This document shows, piece by piece, positions 15,973 through 24,421 of a stretch of 64,000 nt of DNA (position 1 is its first letter; each line of letters begins with the position of its first letter). The stretch spans positions 1,198,965 to 1,262,964 of the forward strand of contig NZ_JAVDUI010000001.1 in assembly GCF_031456275.1 (NCBI RefSeq), read 5' to 3'. Under the pieces are notes generated by a model, which saw only the letters and a program-made list of their open reading frames with translations, made no database searches and was not told where the DNA came from. Source of the DNA: Falsarthrobacter nasiphocae. GTDB lineage: Bacteria; Actinomycetota; Actinomycetes; Actinomycetales; Micrococcaceae. The translations under genes and the position numbers were made by a program.

Positions 15973-16587
15973 CTACGCGCGCCCGCGCCCCCGCGCCCGG
16001 CCGCGCCCCCGCGCGAGGATCTCCGCGACGACGTCGCTCTTCGCGTCCGCATAGTCGTTCATGTCGGCCCAGTCCTGGGCGGCGAGACGGCGCTTGGTGT
16101 CCTCGTAGAGGGCCCGGTCTTCGGGGCTCGAGCGCAGCCCGTCGCGGAAGACGAGGTACGCCTCGATGGCCTGGTCCCCCTCCTGGAAGATGTGGACGTG
16201 GGCGTCACGCTGGGGCGTGCGGACCATGCGGTGGCCGGGCTCGCGGACGCGCAGCTCGTACCCGGCGCCGAGCAGGTGGCCCAGCCAGTCTTCCTCCGCG
16301 GTGATGTCCTCGACGATGAGAAGGACATCGATGATCGGCTTCGCCGCGAGCCCGGGCACGGACGTGGAGCCAATGTGCTCGATTCCGAGGGCTGCCGCCC
16401 CCACGGCACCGCGGATGCGCTCCTCGTGGGCCCGAAAGGCAGAGGGCCAGGAGATGTCGGGGTCGGCGAGGATGACCGCGCGGCGCTCCGCCCCGCCGAC
16501 GAGCTCCAGCTCCGTGACGTCCGGGTGGCGGGGCCGGCGCCGGGGGCTGGGCCCGGGGTGGCTGCGAGACTGGGGCGTGTCATTCAT
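15973..16587 (-). CDS. GrpB family nucleotidyltransferase-fold protein
   Basis: The 204-residue product matches the GrpB (UPF0157) family: EHIGSTSVPGLAAKPIIDVLL is its signature, with the GST...D nucleotidyltransferase-like pattern, followed by HVHIFQEGD. GrpB proteins may act in coenzyme A-related or nucleotide chemistry, but the role is unproven. The start at 16587 is chosen because coding character begins there; upstream frame is Arg-rich nonsense. The C-terminus (ARGRGRARGRGRA) is a simple Arg-Gly-Ala repeat not usual for the family. Confidence 0.88.
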   Translation of the reverse strand: MNDTPQSRSHPGPSPRRRPRHPDVTELELVGGAERRAVILADPDISWPSAFRAHEERIRGAVGAAALGIEHIGSTSVPGLAAKPIIDVLLIVEDITAEEDWLGHLLGAGYELRVREPGHRMVRTPQRDAHVHIFQEGDQAIEAYLVFRDGLRSSPEDRALYEDTKRRLAAQDWADMNDYADAKSDVVAEILARGRGRARGRGRA

Positions 16588-16627
16588 GAGCCCAAACCTA
16601 GCGCGCTCTCCCCGGGGCTCCCGCGCC

Positions 16628-16703
16628 GTGCCCCGTGCCCCGTGCCCCGTGCCCCGTGCCCCGTGCCCGCGCCCTGCGCCCTGCGCCATGCGCCCTGCGC
16701 CCC
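16628..16703. repeat. Heptanucleotide tandem array
   Basis: About eleven 7-bp units run head to tail: five GTGCCCC, one shortened GTGCCC, then GCGCCCT variants ending in GCGCCCC. It fills the gap between the divergent GrpB and DUF2087 genes, immediately upstream of both. Confidence 0.9.
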
Positions 16704-16755
16704 GTGCAGCCGGAGCGCAGGTGACCCCGCACGCTCGTTGTGAGAAAGTGTCCCT

Positions 16756-17286
16756 ATGAGCGCTGCATCCTCTGACGCCCTCCCCCTCCTCGCGGCCCTG
16801 GCCAATGAGAACGCCAGGCGCGCCCTGGCGCTCGCCATCCTCGGGCAGCTTGGGCCTGAAGGTGTGCCGGGGCTCCCGCCCCGGAAATCGGCGACGGCGA
16901 TCGAGCGCGCCCGCCCCTTTCTCCGCCCAGACGGGGACGGCGGGTTCACGTTCGACGAGTCCGTCGTCGTCGCCCTCATGCGCGCAGGCGCAGAGGCCCG
17001 CTCCTCTGAGAGCGCGGCCATCCCGGGGTTCGAGGCCCACTGCGGCCAGGACGGCCGGCTCGTGAGCTACCCGGCCAAGCCCGGGCGCCGGGGGCCGCTG
17101 CTTGCGGCGCTCGCGGACAGGGCGCTCGGGCCTGGCCGCACCTACACGGAGCCCGAGGTCAACGAGGCGCTGGCCGCCGTGGCCGAGGACGTCGTCACGC
17201 TGCGGCGCTACCTCGTGGATGCGGGCCTGCTGGAGCGCTCCGTGGACGGGGGTGAGTACCGCCGCCGCGTCGATCCAGCAGGGTGA
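16756..17286 (+). CDS. DUF2087 domain-containing protein
   Basis: The 176-residue protein has an N-terminal helical part like a winged-helix (residues 1-60) and a C-terminal DUF2087 domain: LVSYPAKPGRRGPLLAAL, then a GRTYTEPEVNEAL helix, a DVVTLRRYLVDAGLLERS helix and a terminal DGGEYRR strand. DUF2087 is frequent in putative transcriptional regulators of Firmicutes and Actinobacteria and resembles a DNA-binding winged helix. No target can be named. No ribosome site is obvious before ATG; the heptamer array lies just upstream. Confidence 0.85.
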   Translation: MSAASSDALPLLAALANENARRALALAILGQLGPEGVPGLPPRKSATAIERARPFLRPDGDGGFTFDESVVVALMRAGAEARSSESAAIPGFEAHCGQDGRLVSYPAKPGRRGPLLAALADRALGPGRTYTEPEVNEALAAVAEDVVTLRRYLVDAGLLERSVDGGEYRRRVDPAG

Positions 17287-17306
17287 CCGCCCCTGGGGCG
17301 GCAGCC

Positions 17307-17332
17307 GAGGTCGGGTGGCGCACCCCGGCCTC
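17307..17332. terminator. Imperfect hairpin between convergent genes
   Basis: GAGGTCGGGTG and CACCCCGGCCTC pair with one bulge and one G-T pair around GCG. It lies in the 72-nt gap between the convergent DUF2087 and acyl-CoA ligase genes. Confidence 0.45.
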
Positions 17333-17358
17333 ACGGGCGCGCCAGCCGCCGGGCCAGA

Positions 17359-18858
17359 TCAGCTGTGGGAGGCCCTGATCTCCCGCCGCAGGATCTTGCC
17401 CGTGGGCCCCTTGGGGAGGCCGTCGAGAATCCACACCACCGCCGGCTTCTTGTACGCCGCGAGCCGCTCGGCCACAAACGCCCGGATCTCCTCCGGTGTC
17501 ACCGTGGACCCTGGGGTGAGGCTGACCGCTGCGGCCACGTTCTCGCCGTACGTCTCATCCGGGATGCCGACGACGGCCGCCTCCGCGATGGCCGGGTGCT
17601 CGTAGAGGACCTCCTCCACCTCGCGGGGGTACACGTTGTATCCACCGTGGAGGATCATGTCCTTCTTGCGGTCAACGATCGTGACGAACCCGTCCTCGTC
17701 CATCGTCCCGATGTCCCCCGTGCGGAACCAGCCGTCCGGGATGGCCGCCGCCGTGGCCTCGGGGTTCTCCCAGTAGCCCTTCATGACGTTGTCCCCTCGC
17801 ACGGCGACCTCGCCGGACTCGCCGCGGGGCAGCTCGCCGCCCATGTCGTCGAGGATCCGCACCTCGACCCCGGGCACGGCCGCGCCCACGGTGCCGGGGC
17901 GGCGCTCGCCGGTCATGAGGTTGAACGTGGCGATGGGCGCCGTCTCGGAGAGGCCGTAGCCCTCGAGAATGAGGCAGTCGAACGCCTCCTCGAAGTGCCG
18001 CATGACCTCTAGCGGCATGGCGGAGCCGCCGGAGATCGCGGCGCGCAGGGAGGACACGTCAGGCATGCCGGACCCGCTCCGGGCGGCTGCCGCCGCCGCG
18101 AGCAGCCCCTGGTACATCGTGGGGACGCCCTCGAAGAGGGTCACCTTGTCCCGCTCGAGCATCTCGAGGGCCTTCGCGGAGTCGAACCGGGGCAGGAGGG
18201 TGAGTTCGGCGCCGCCGAGGATGCACGCGTTCAGCCCGCACGTCAGCCCGAAGACATGGAACAGCGGCAGGCAGCCCATGACGACGTCCTTCTCTGTGAT
18301 GAGGAGGAGGTCCTTCTGGCCGACCAGGGCGTTCGAGCGCATGTTCCAGTGGGTCAGGCGTGCGCCCTTGGGCCGGCCCGTCGTGCCGGAGGTGTAGAGG
18401 ATGACGCAGTCGTCGTCGTCGGCCCGCTCCACCGCGTCTGCGAGGGCCGGCTCGCGTGAGGCGAGCGAAGCGCCGAGGGGGTCCACCTCGATCACCTCCG
18501 CTTCCCCGGCCCCGGAACGCACCTCGTCCGCCGTGGCCCCCAGTGTGAAGACGGCCCGGCTGCCGGAGTTCTCGAGGTGGTAGTGGATCTCGCGGGCCTT
18601 GAGGAGCGGGTTCATGGGCACGGCCACGAGGCCCGCCAGCTGGATCCCGTAGAAGTAGATGCCGTACGCGGGCACGTTGGGGAGGATGAGCCCCACGCGG
18701 TCCCCGGGGGTGAGGCCTTTGGCGATGAGGTCGTCGGCCACAGCGCGGGCCCGCTGGGCGAACTCGGCGTAGGTCACCGTGTGCTCGTCCAGGGTGAGCG
18801 CACGTGCGTCGGGGAGGCGGGCTGCGGTCTCGAGGAGGTGGGTGGCGAGGTTGGTCAT
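17359..18858 (-). CDS. AMP-forming acyl-CoA ligase (long-chain fatty acid type)
   Basis: The 499-residue enzyme is of the ANL superfamily. Visible motifs are the P-loop-like YTSGTTGRPKG (about residues 153-163), GYGLSETAP (about 306), WFRTGDIG (about 393), the hinge region DRKKDMI and the C-terminal catalytic lysine in PTGKILRREI. It activates a carboxylic acid with ATP and loads it on CoA. The length fits medium/long-chain ligases (FadD type). AGGAG precedes the ATG. A 13-bp palindrome lies in the region shared with the divergent VOC gene. The acid substrate is not determinable. Confidence 0.93.
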   Translation of the reverse strand: MTNLATHLLETAARLPDARALTLDEHTVTYAEFAQRARAVADDLIAKGLTPGDRVGLILPNVPAYGIYFYGIQLAGLVAVPMNPLLKAREIHYHLENSGSRAVFTLGATADEVRSGAGEAEVIEVDPLGASLASREPALADAVERADDDDCVILYTSGTTGRPKGARLTHWNMRSNALVGQKDLLLITEKDVVMGCLPLFHVFGLTCGLNACILGGAELTLLPRFDSAKALEMLERDKVTLFEGVPTMYQGLLAAAAAARSGSGMPDVSSLRAAISGGSAMPLEVMRHFEEAFDCLILEGYGLSETAPIATFNLMTGERRPGTVGAAVPGVEVRILDDMGGELPRGESGEVAVRGDNVMKGYWENPEATAAAIPDGWFRTGDIGTMDEDGFVTIVDRKKDMILHGGYNVYPREVEEVLYEHPAIAEAAVVGIPDETYGENVAAAVSLTPGSTVTPEEIRAFVAERLAAYKKPAVVWILDGLPKGPTGKILRREIRASHS

Positions 18859-18955
18859 CGGAACTCCTGTCGTGGGGCGCCGTACGGCGCGTGGGGCCAG
18901 TCTATGTGGTCCATCTCACCCTTGGGGCTCGTCGTCCGGAGAATATTTCGGCTGG

Positions 18956-18968
18956 TGAAACGGTTTCA
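18956..18968. promoter_or_regulatory. LacI/TetR-like palindrome TGAAACGGTTTCA
   Basis: The 13-bp sequence TGAAAC-G-GTTTCA is a perfect odd palindrome in the 151-bp region between the divergent acyl-CoA ligase and VOC genes, in an AT-richer stretch with AATATTTC next to it. It resembles operators of LacI-family regulators, though none is encoded nearby. Confidence 0.5.
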
Positions 18969-19009
18969 GAGGGGAGCGCCCCGCCCCACTCCACCCAGAA
19001 GAAGGACAT

Positions 19010-19921
19010 GTGAACACGCCCGAGCAGACCCTCCACCCGGATGCGCGCATGGGCGCCGTCACCCTCAACGTCGGGGACCTGCCGGCCATGGCGTCCTACT
19101 ACGAGCGCGCCTTCCTCCTGGAGCCCCTCGAGGAGCGCGAGTCCGGCGGCGTCCGCAGCCGCGTCCTGGGCCGGGGCGCCACGCCCATGATCCGCCTCGA
19201 CGAGACGCCCGGACTCCCCGCGTGGAGCCCCCGATCCGCGGGCCTCTTCCACACCGCGTTCCTCTTCGAGTCCCAGGCGGACCTCGCCGCGACTGTTCTG
19301 CGGGCCAGCGGCCACCCCCAGACGCGCTTCGCCGGCGCCGCGGACCACCTTGTCAGCGAGGCGTTCTACTTCACCGATCCCGAGGGCAACGGCGTGGAGC
19401 TCTACTGGGACCGCCCGCGCGCCCAGTGGACCCGCGAGGGCGGGGAGATCCGCATGGCCACCCTCGCGCTGGATCCTTCCGCCTACCTTCGGCGGCATCT
19501 GGCCGACGACGGCGCAGCCGCCCGGCCCACCTCCGCTGGCAGCGTGGGCCACGTCCACCTCCAGGTCGGCGACATCCCCAAGGCCCGGGACTTCTACGTC
19601 AACGCCCTCGGGTTCGACATCGCCAACTCCCAGATCCCCACAGCCCTCTTCGCCTCCGCGGGCGGCTACCACCACCACGTGGCCATGAACACGTGGAACT
19701 CGCGCGGGGCCGGGCCGCGGGCGGCGAGCCTCGGGCTCGGCTCGGTGAGCATCGAGGTGCCCGGCCGCGAGGACCTGGACGCCCTGGCGGCCCGGCTGCG
19801 CTCGCGGTCCGTGGGCTTCGAGGACGACGGCGCGAGCGTCGCCGTGGCGGACCCGTGGGGAACGCGGGTCCGGGTCTCGGTGCCGGGCGCGGATGCGGGG
19901 ACGCTGCTCGCTCGCGCGTAG
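19010..19921 (+). CDS. VOC family protein with two glyoxalase/dioxygenase modules
   Basis: The 303-residue protein holds two vicinal-oxygen-chelate modules. The first (about residues 8-130) starts GAVTLNVGDLPAMASYYERA and ends EAFYFTDPEGNGVELYWDRP, which carries the typical metal-binding glutamate. The second (about 180-300) starts VGHVHLQVGDIPKARDFYVNAL, includes a HHH stretch (YHHHVAMNTW) and ends VADPWGTRVRVSV. The layout is that of CatE-type catechol 2,3-dioxygenases of Firmicutes and Actinobacteria, which need Fe(II), but the substrate is unproven. The start is GTG with AGAAGGA 4-5 nt upstream. Confidence 0.9.
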   Translation: MNTPEQTLHPDARMGAVTLNVGDLPAMASYYERAFLLEPLEERESGGVRSRVLGRGATPMIRLDETPGLPAWSPRSAGLFHTAFLFESQADLAATVLRASGHPQTRFAGAADHLVSEAFYFTDPEGNGVELYWDRPRAQWTREGGEIRMATLALDPSAYLRRHLADDGAAARPTSAGSVGHVHLQVGDIPKARDFYVNALGFDIANSQIPTALFASAGGYHHHVAMNTWNSRGAGPRAASLGLGSVSIEVPGREDLDALAARLRSRSVGFEDDGASVAVADPWGTRVRVSVPGADAGTLLARA

Positions 19922-19938
19922 CCGGGTCGGCGGGGGCC

Positions 19939-20036
19939 ATGCTGCGGACTCGGGTACTGTCGGACGCCGAGTGGGGGGCGAGCCGTTCGTGCCGTCCGGC
20001 GGTGCGAGTGTGGCTGCGCTTGGCAGTTTTCCCTAG
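19939..20036 (+). pseudogene. Remnant of an IS5-type transposase N-terminus
   Basis: The 12-residue start MLRTRVLSDAEW is the typical opening of IS5/IS427-group transposases. After GAGTGG the frame is broken; a different frame continues EPFVPSGGA and stops at TAG (20034-20036). The intact version would read on for at least 100 more residues. Nothing else of the element is visible, so this is a decayed fragment. It lies directly before a GNAT gene of atypical composition. Confidence 0.7.
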
Positions 20037-20091
20037 GTAGCCATGAAATTCCGTTGCGCTCGATCCAGGGGGTCAGCAATGATCTTGAGGC

Positions 20092-21021
20092 ATGAGGATC
20101 GAGACACCCACACCAGAGCTGCTGCACGAAGCCGCCACCATGGCGACCGCGTCCGGGACTGGGATGACATCCGTCCAGATCGAGACAGAGATCGCTGCCG
20201 GGCGTCTGCAGCCTCAGTGGTCACAGGTCGCCATCGACGATACTGGCCAAGTCATCGGCCGAGCTTTGTGGTGGGGGCGTGACCACCAGACTCCCATAGC
20301 ACTGGACGTGTGGGATGTCATGGCCGGCCACGCCGAGGCGGCAAAGGTCCTCCGTGCACTCCTGGAGCGCGGCCACGCCATTCTGGCAGCTCGCGGCGTC
20401 CCTGTTCCGTTGCCGCACACCATGCGTGTCCCCGTCGCGTGGCGAGACGCCGCCGCCGTGGCCGAGGAGGTGCACACGAAGATCGTGGAAGCCGCAGGCG
20501 TCGGCCTCGGTCACCACAACGAGCGGCGGCAGTTCGAGTGGGTTCAAGGAACACCCGTAACCTCGCCCAGCCCGCGGCTGCGGTTCGAGCCAGCTGATGA
20601 CGATACGTTCATCAGTCTCTTCGCCCGCGCCGCGCACGGCTCCCTCGACGTCATGACCCGACGCGAACTGGCCACCACCGATGCGCTGAGCTTGGCGCGA
20701 GAAGAGGTGGGCTATTACCGCTCCTGCCCCGGCGATCGGGACTGGTGGCGCCTCGCGCGTGACAAGCGCGGCGCCATCGTGGGGATTGCCATCCCTTCGG
20801 CAACGCCGACGAATCGCAATGTCGGCTATGTGGCGGTCTTGCCAGAACACCGTGGGCACGGATACGTCGATGATCTCCTCGGATTCATCACCGCTTTCCA
20901 TGCCGCGTCCGGAGCGGAGAGGATCACTGCAACTACAGATGCCGTGAACACACCCATGGCAGCGGCGTTCGAGCGGGCCGGCTACCAATGCGTCGAGACA
21001 CGAATCGACCTCGAACGCTAA
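20092..21021 (+). CDS. GNAT family N-acetyltransferase
   Basis: The 309-residue protein ends with a clear GNAT acetyl-CoA fold: NVGYVAVLPEHRGHGYVDDLL (motif A, Q/R-x-x-G-x-G/A variant, about residues 240-260) and ATTDAVNTPMAAAFERAGYQ (motif B). The N-terminal half may be a second, degenerate GNAT module. Codon use is less GC-biased than the neighbours (many codons ending in A or T), and an IS5-type transposase remnant lies just upstream, so horizontal acquisition is likely. The acetyl acceptor is unknown. There is no strong ribosome site. Confidence 0.87.
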   Translation: MRIETPTPELLHEAATMATASGTGMTSVQIETEIAAGRLQPQWSQVAIDDTGQVIGRALWWGRDHQTPIALDVWDVMAGHAEAAKVLRALLERGHAILAARGVPVPLPHTMRVPVAWRDAAAVAEEVHTKIVEAAGVGLGHHNERRQFEWVQGTPVTSPSPRLRFEPADDDTFISLFARAAHGSLDVMTRRELATTDALSLAREEVGYYRSCPGDRDWWRLARDKRGAIVGIAIPSATPTNRNVGYVAVLPEHRGHGYVDDLLGFITAFHAASGAERITATTDAVNTPMAAAFERAGYQCVETRIDLER

Positions 21022-21094
21022 CCCATCTCCGCACGCGCTCTCGCTGCCGGGCGCGTATCGCCATGACAGGACAGCCGCAAGTGGAAGGCAGGCC

Positions 21095-24000
21095 CTAGCT
21101 GAGGGGCCGCACGAACGGGAACGTGAGCACGTCCCGGATGTTGGTGCCGGTGAGCAGCATGATGAGCCGGTCCACGCCGATCCCGAGCCCACCCGCCGGG
21201 GGCATGCCCGTCTCGAGGGAGTAGAGGAAGTCCTCGTCCACCGCCATGGCCTCGGGATCGCCGTGAGCGGCCTTGAGGGACTGCTCCGTGAGGCGGCGGC
21301 GCTGCTCGACGGGGTCCGTCAGCTCGGAGTAGGCGGTGCCGATCTCCATGCCGTTCGCCACGAGGTCCCAGCGCTCGGCGAAGCCCGCCTTGGTGCGATG
21401 GGGGCCCGCGAGGGGGCTCGTCTCCACGGGGAAGTCCACGTAGAAGGTGGGCCGGATCGTGGCGGGCTCCACGATCTCCCCGTAGAGCTCCTCGATGAGC
21501 GCTCCGGGACCCATGTCAGGGCGGTAGTCCACCTCGTGGCGGCGGCAGAGGTCCAGGAGCACCTCGATCTCCGTGTCCAGGCCCACGGGCACGCCGACCG
21601 CCTCAGAGACGGCGTCCACGACGCTCACCACGGCCCACGGCTCGGAGACGTCCGTGAGGGCCGTGGTCCCGTCCTCTTGGCGCAGCGGCAGAGCCACGGC
21701 CCCGTGCGCGTCGAAGGCCGCGCGCTTGATGAGCTTCTCGGTGAGCAGGCGCATCGTCGTGTAGTCGCCGAAGGGCTGGTAGGCCTCCAGGGCCGTGAAC
21801 TCGGGGTTGTGGGTGGCGTCCGCGCCCTCATTGCGGAAGTTGCGGCCGATCTCGAAGACCGGTCCCAGGCCGCCGACGAGGAGGCGCTTGAGCTGGAGCT
21901 CCGGGGCGATCCGCAGCGTGAGGTCCATGCTGTAGGCGTTGATGAAGGTCCGGAACGGGCGGGCCGAGGCGCCGCCGTGGACGGTGTTGAGCATGGGGGT
22001 CTCAACCTCGATGAACCCCTCGCCGATGAGCACCTCGCGCAGCGCATGGACGGCCCGGGAGCGCAGCCGCAACCTGGCGACCTGGTCCGGGTTGGTGAGA
22101 AGCTCCGTGGACCGCCGGCGCAGGCGCGCCTCCGGGTCCGTCATGCCCTGGAACGGGATGGGGTGGAAGGCCTTGGCGGCCATGCTCCACGAGGAGAGAA
22201 TAAGGGACGGTGTGCCGTTGCGGGAGGCGCCGGGCACGCCCCGGACGAGGATGAGGTCCCCGGTGCCGAGCCCCACCCTCAGGGCGGTGAAGTCCTGGCT
22301 GGACCCGCGCTCAGCAACCACCTGCAGACGAGCCCCGGAGTCCACGAGGTCCACGAAGATGACCCCGCCGTGGCGGCGGACGGACGCCGCGCGCCCGTAG
22401 ACGCTGAGCGGGGCGCCGGAGGTCCAGTCGGCCTGGGTGAGGTCGTGGAGGGCGATCGTCTCTTGGGCGCCGAGCGGGAAGGGCGGCATGCCCTCCCGCA
22501 TGAGGCGCGTGGCCTGGGCGAGGCGCAGGCGAGTGTGGCTCGAGGGCACATGCGTCACCTCGTCGACGCGGGGGCGGCGCAGCATGAGGGACTGACCCCG
22601 AAGGCGGTCGAGCGCCTCCTGGCACAGCGGCGCGCGGCGGGCCGGGCGAGCCCACGGCAGCTCCGGGAGGAAGCCCTCGGCGACGCCCGCGGCCACGGCG
22701 GCCCGGGGGAGCGAGAAGATTCCGTCGAAGAGGAAGTAGCGCGGGGACCACTCGGGGTGGAACTTCGCGTTGGCCCGGTAGAGGCTCTCCACCTGGGTGA
22801 ACCGGTTGAGGACGCCGAGCAGGCCCGTGTTGACGCGGGTGGCCAGGCCCGCGCCGAGGCGTTCCCCGTCCGCGAAGATCGCGCGGAACACGGCGAAGTT
22901 GAGAGAGACTTTTGAGACGCCCTGGGCGCGGCCGAAGGCCATGAGCTCGGCGACCATGAGCTCGGTCGTGCCGTTCGGCGCCCCTGGGCGGCGGAGCATG
23001 AGGTCGAGCGAGAGGCCGCGCGTTCCCCACGGCACAAAGCTGAGGAGGCCGTGAAGCTCGCCGTCTGCGGTGTGCGCGAGGACGACGACCGTGTCCTGGT
23101 CCGCCGGGTCGTTGAACCGGCCGAGCGCCATGGAGAAGCCCCGCTCCCGCTCAGTGCGCCAGTCCTCCACCGTGGCGGCGAGGGTCTCGCGCTGGTCCGC
23201 AGGGAGGTCCCCCATGCGGTGGATGCCGACGTCGAGGCCCGCCCGGCGGGCTCGCCCGACGGCCTGACGGACGCTGGTCATGGCCTCTGTGTTGAGGGTG
23301 AAGGAGTCGGGCTTGAGAATGGCCTCGTCTCCGAGGGCGAAGACGCTCAGGCCCGTCTCGAGGTACGCGCGGGCAGCTTCCTCCGAGGCACCGATGACCG
23401 CCGGAACCCACCCATAGGCGCGGCAGGTGCTCATCCACTCGCGGGCCAGGGCCGGCCAGGAGGCGCGATCGCCCACGGGGTCCGCCGCGACGAGGCACAC
23501 AGGGCCGATGATGCGGTACGCGAGGCTCGCCTTCCCGTCCGAAGACGTGAAGATCCGCTTGTCCCGGCGGGTGGCGAAGTACGAGAGGGAGTCCGGGCGG
23601 TCCATGTGGAGCATCTGCTCCCGCAGGCGCTCCTCGGCGCTCGGGTCTTCGGCCTCCGAGCGGCTGCTCGGCCGCAGCAGCACGTACAGGCCGGCGCAGA
23701 TGCTCCCGGCCAGGAGCATCGAGGTCAGCTGTGAGATCGCGTAGACCGTGCGCACGGCCTCGCGGGGCAGGCGGGCGACCTCCAGGCCGAGCGCCCGTTT
23801 GAGGGCGGCGGCGAAGAGCTCGGAGTCGTTGAGCCCCGGAACCTGGGTCAGCGTGAGGAGGAAGGCTGAGAGGCCGAGCGCGACGACGAAGCCCGTCAGC
23901 GTGATCGCGACGGCGCGCATCCACAGCCGCGAGCGGATCTTCGCGGGGAAGGCCGCCCGGCAGCGGTAGAGCACGAAGGGCATGACGATGCCGAGCACCA

Positions 24001-24409
24001 CGCCGCTGATGGACTGAACCACTGTGAAGAGGGCGAGCGGACCCGGGGCCCCCTCCTGACCCCTGCCGTGCTGGAGGAGGGACACGAGTGCTGCGAGCGA
24101 CAACAGGCCGCCGGAGATCTGGAGGACGATGACCGCGATGAGCGCAATCCGCTTGCGGCGGGCGAGCGCACCCCAGATGATCCACAGAACGATGACGGAG
24201 AGGGGCGTCGAGGCCAACGGCACGTTGAGGGAGCCGAACAGGTCCTCGAGGAACGAGCTGCCGCCCGGCCGCCGTCCCCCACGAGAGAGCAGGACGAAGA
24301 CCGAGATGAACGCCGCCACCGCGTACACAGCGATGACGACACGGGCCACCGCCTCGTGGGAGCGAGCGGGCGGGGTGCATCCCTGAGCACGGTCGAGCTG
24401 TTTGGTCAC
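21095..24409 (-). CDS. lysX: Bifunctional lysyl-phosphatidylglycerol synthase / lysyl-tRNA synthetase
   Basis: This 1104-residue protein is the actinobacterial LysX fusion. Residues 1-250 contain about six membrane helices, 260-600 a DUF2156 (MprF-type) domain that transfers lysine from lysyl-tRNA to phosphatidylglycerol, about 620-735 an OB-fold anticodon-binding domain, and 755-1104 a class II lysyl-tRNA synthetase core (motif 2 FRNEGADATHNPEFT, motif 3 GLGIGVDRLIMLLTG). Lysylation of membrane lipids lowers negative charge and protects against cationic antimicrobial peptides. The start is GTG, 12 nt after the tag stop codon, so the two genes are probably co-transcribed. A second, ordinary lysS is expected elsewhere. 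Confidence 0.96.
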   Translation of the reverse strand: MTKQLDRAQGCTPPARSHEAVARVVIAVYAVAAFISVFVLLSRGGRRPGGSSFLEDLFGSLNVPLASTPLSVIVLWIIWGALARRKRIALIAVIVLQISGGLLSLAALVSLLQHGRGQEGAPGPLALFTVVQSISGVVLGIVMPFVLYRCRAAFPAKIRSRLWMRAVAITLTGFVVALGLSAFLLTLTQVPGLNDSELFAAALKRALGLEVARLPREAVRTVYAISQLTSMLLAGSICAGLYVLLRPSSRSEAEDPSAEERLREQMLHMDRPDSLSYFATRRDKRIFTSSDGKASLAYRIIGPVCLVAADPVGDRASWPALAREWMSTCRAYGWVPAVIGASEEAARAYLETGLSVFALGDEAILKPDSFTLNTEAMTSVRQAVGRARRAGLDVGIHRMGDLPADQRETLAATVEDWRTERERGFSMALGRFNDPADQDTVVVLAHTADGELHGLLSFVPWGTRGLSLDLMLRRPGAPNGTTELMVAELMAFGRAQGVSKVSLNFAVFRAIFADGERLGAGLATRVNTGLLGVLNRFTQVESLYRANAKFHPEWSPRYFLFDGIFSLPRAAVAAGVAEGFLPELPWARPARRAPLCQEALDRLRGQSLMLRRPRVDEVTHVPSSHTRLRLAQATRLMREGMPPFPLGAQETIALHDLTQADWTSGAPLSVYGRAASVRRHGGVIFVDLVDSGARLQVVAERGSSQDFTALRVGLGTGDLILVRGVPGASRNGTPSLILSSWSMAAKAFHPIPFQGMTDPEARLRRRSTELLTNPDQVARLRLRSRAVHALREVLIGEGFIEVETPMLNTVHGGASARPFRTFINAYSMDLTLRIAPELQLKRLLVGGLGPVFEIGRNFRNEGADATHNPEFTALEAYQPFGDYTTMRLLTEKLIKRAAFDAHGAVALPLRQEDGTTALTDVSEPWAVVSVVDAVSEAVGVPVGLDTEIEVLLDLCRRHEVDYRPDMGPGALIEELYGEIVEPATIRPTFYVDFPVETSPLAGPHRTKAGFAERWDLVANGMEIGTAYSELTDPVEQRRRLTEQSLKAAHGDPEAMAVDEDFLYSLETGMPPAGGLGIGVDRLIMLLTGTNIRDVLTFPFVRPLS

Positions 24410-24421
24410 AAGGTCATGTTA

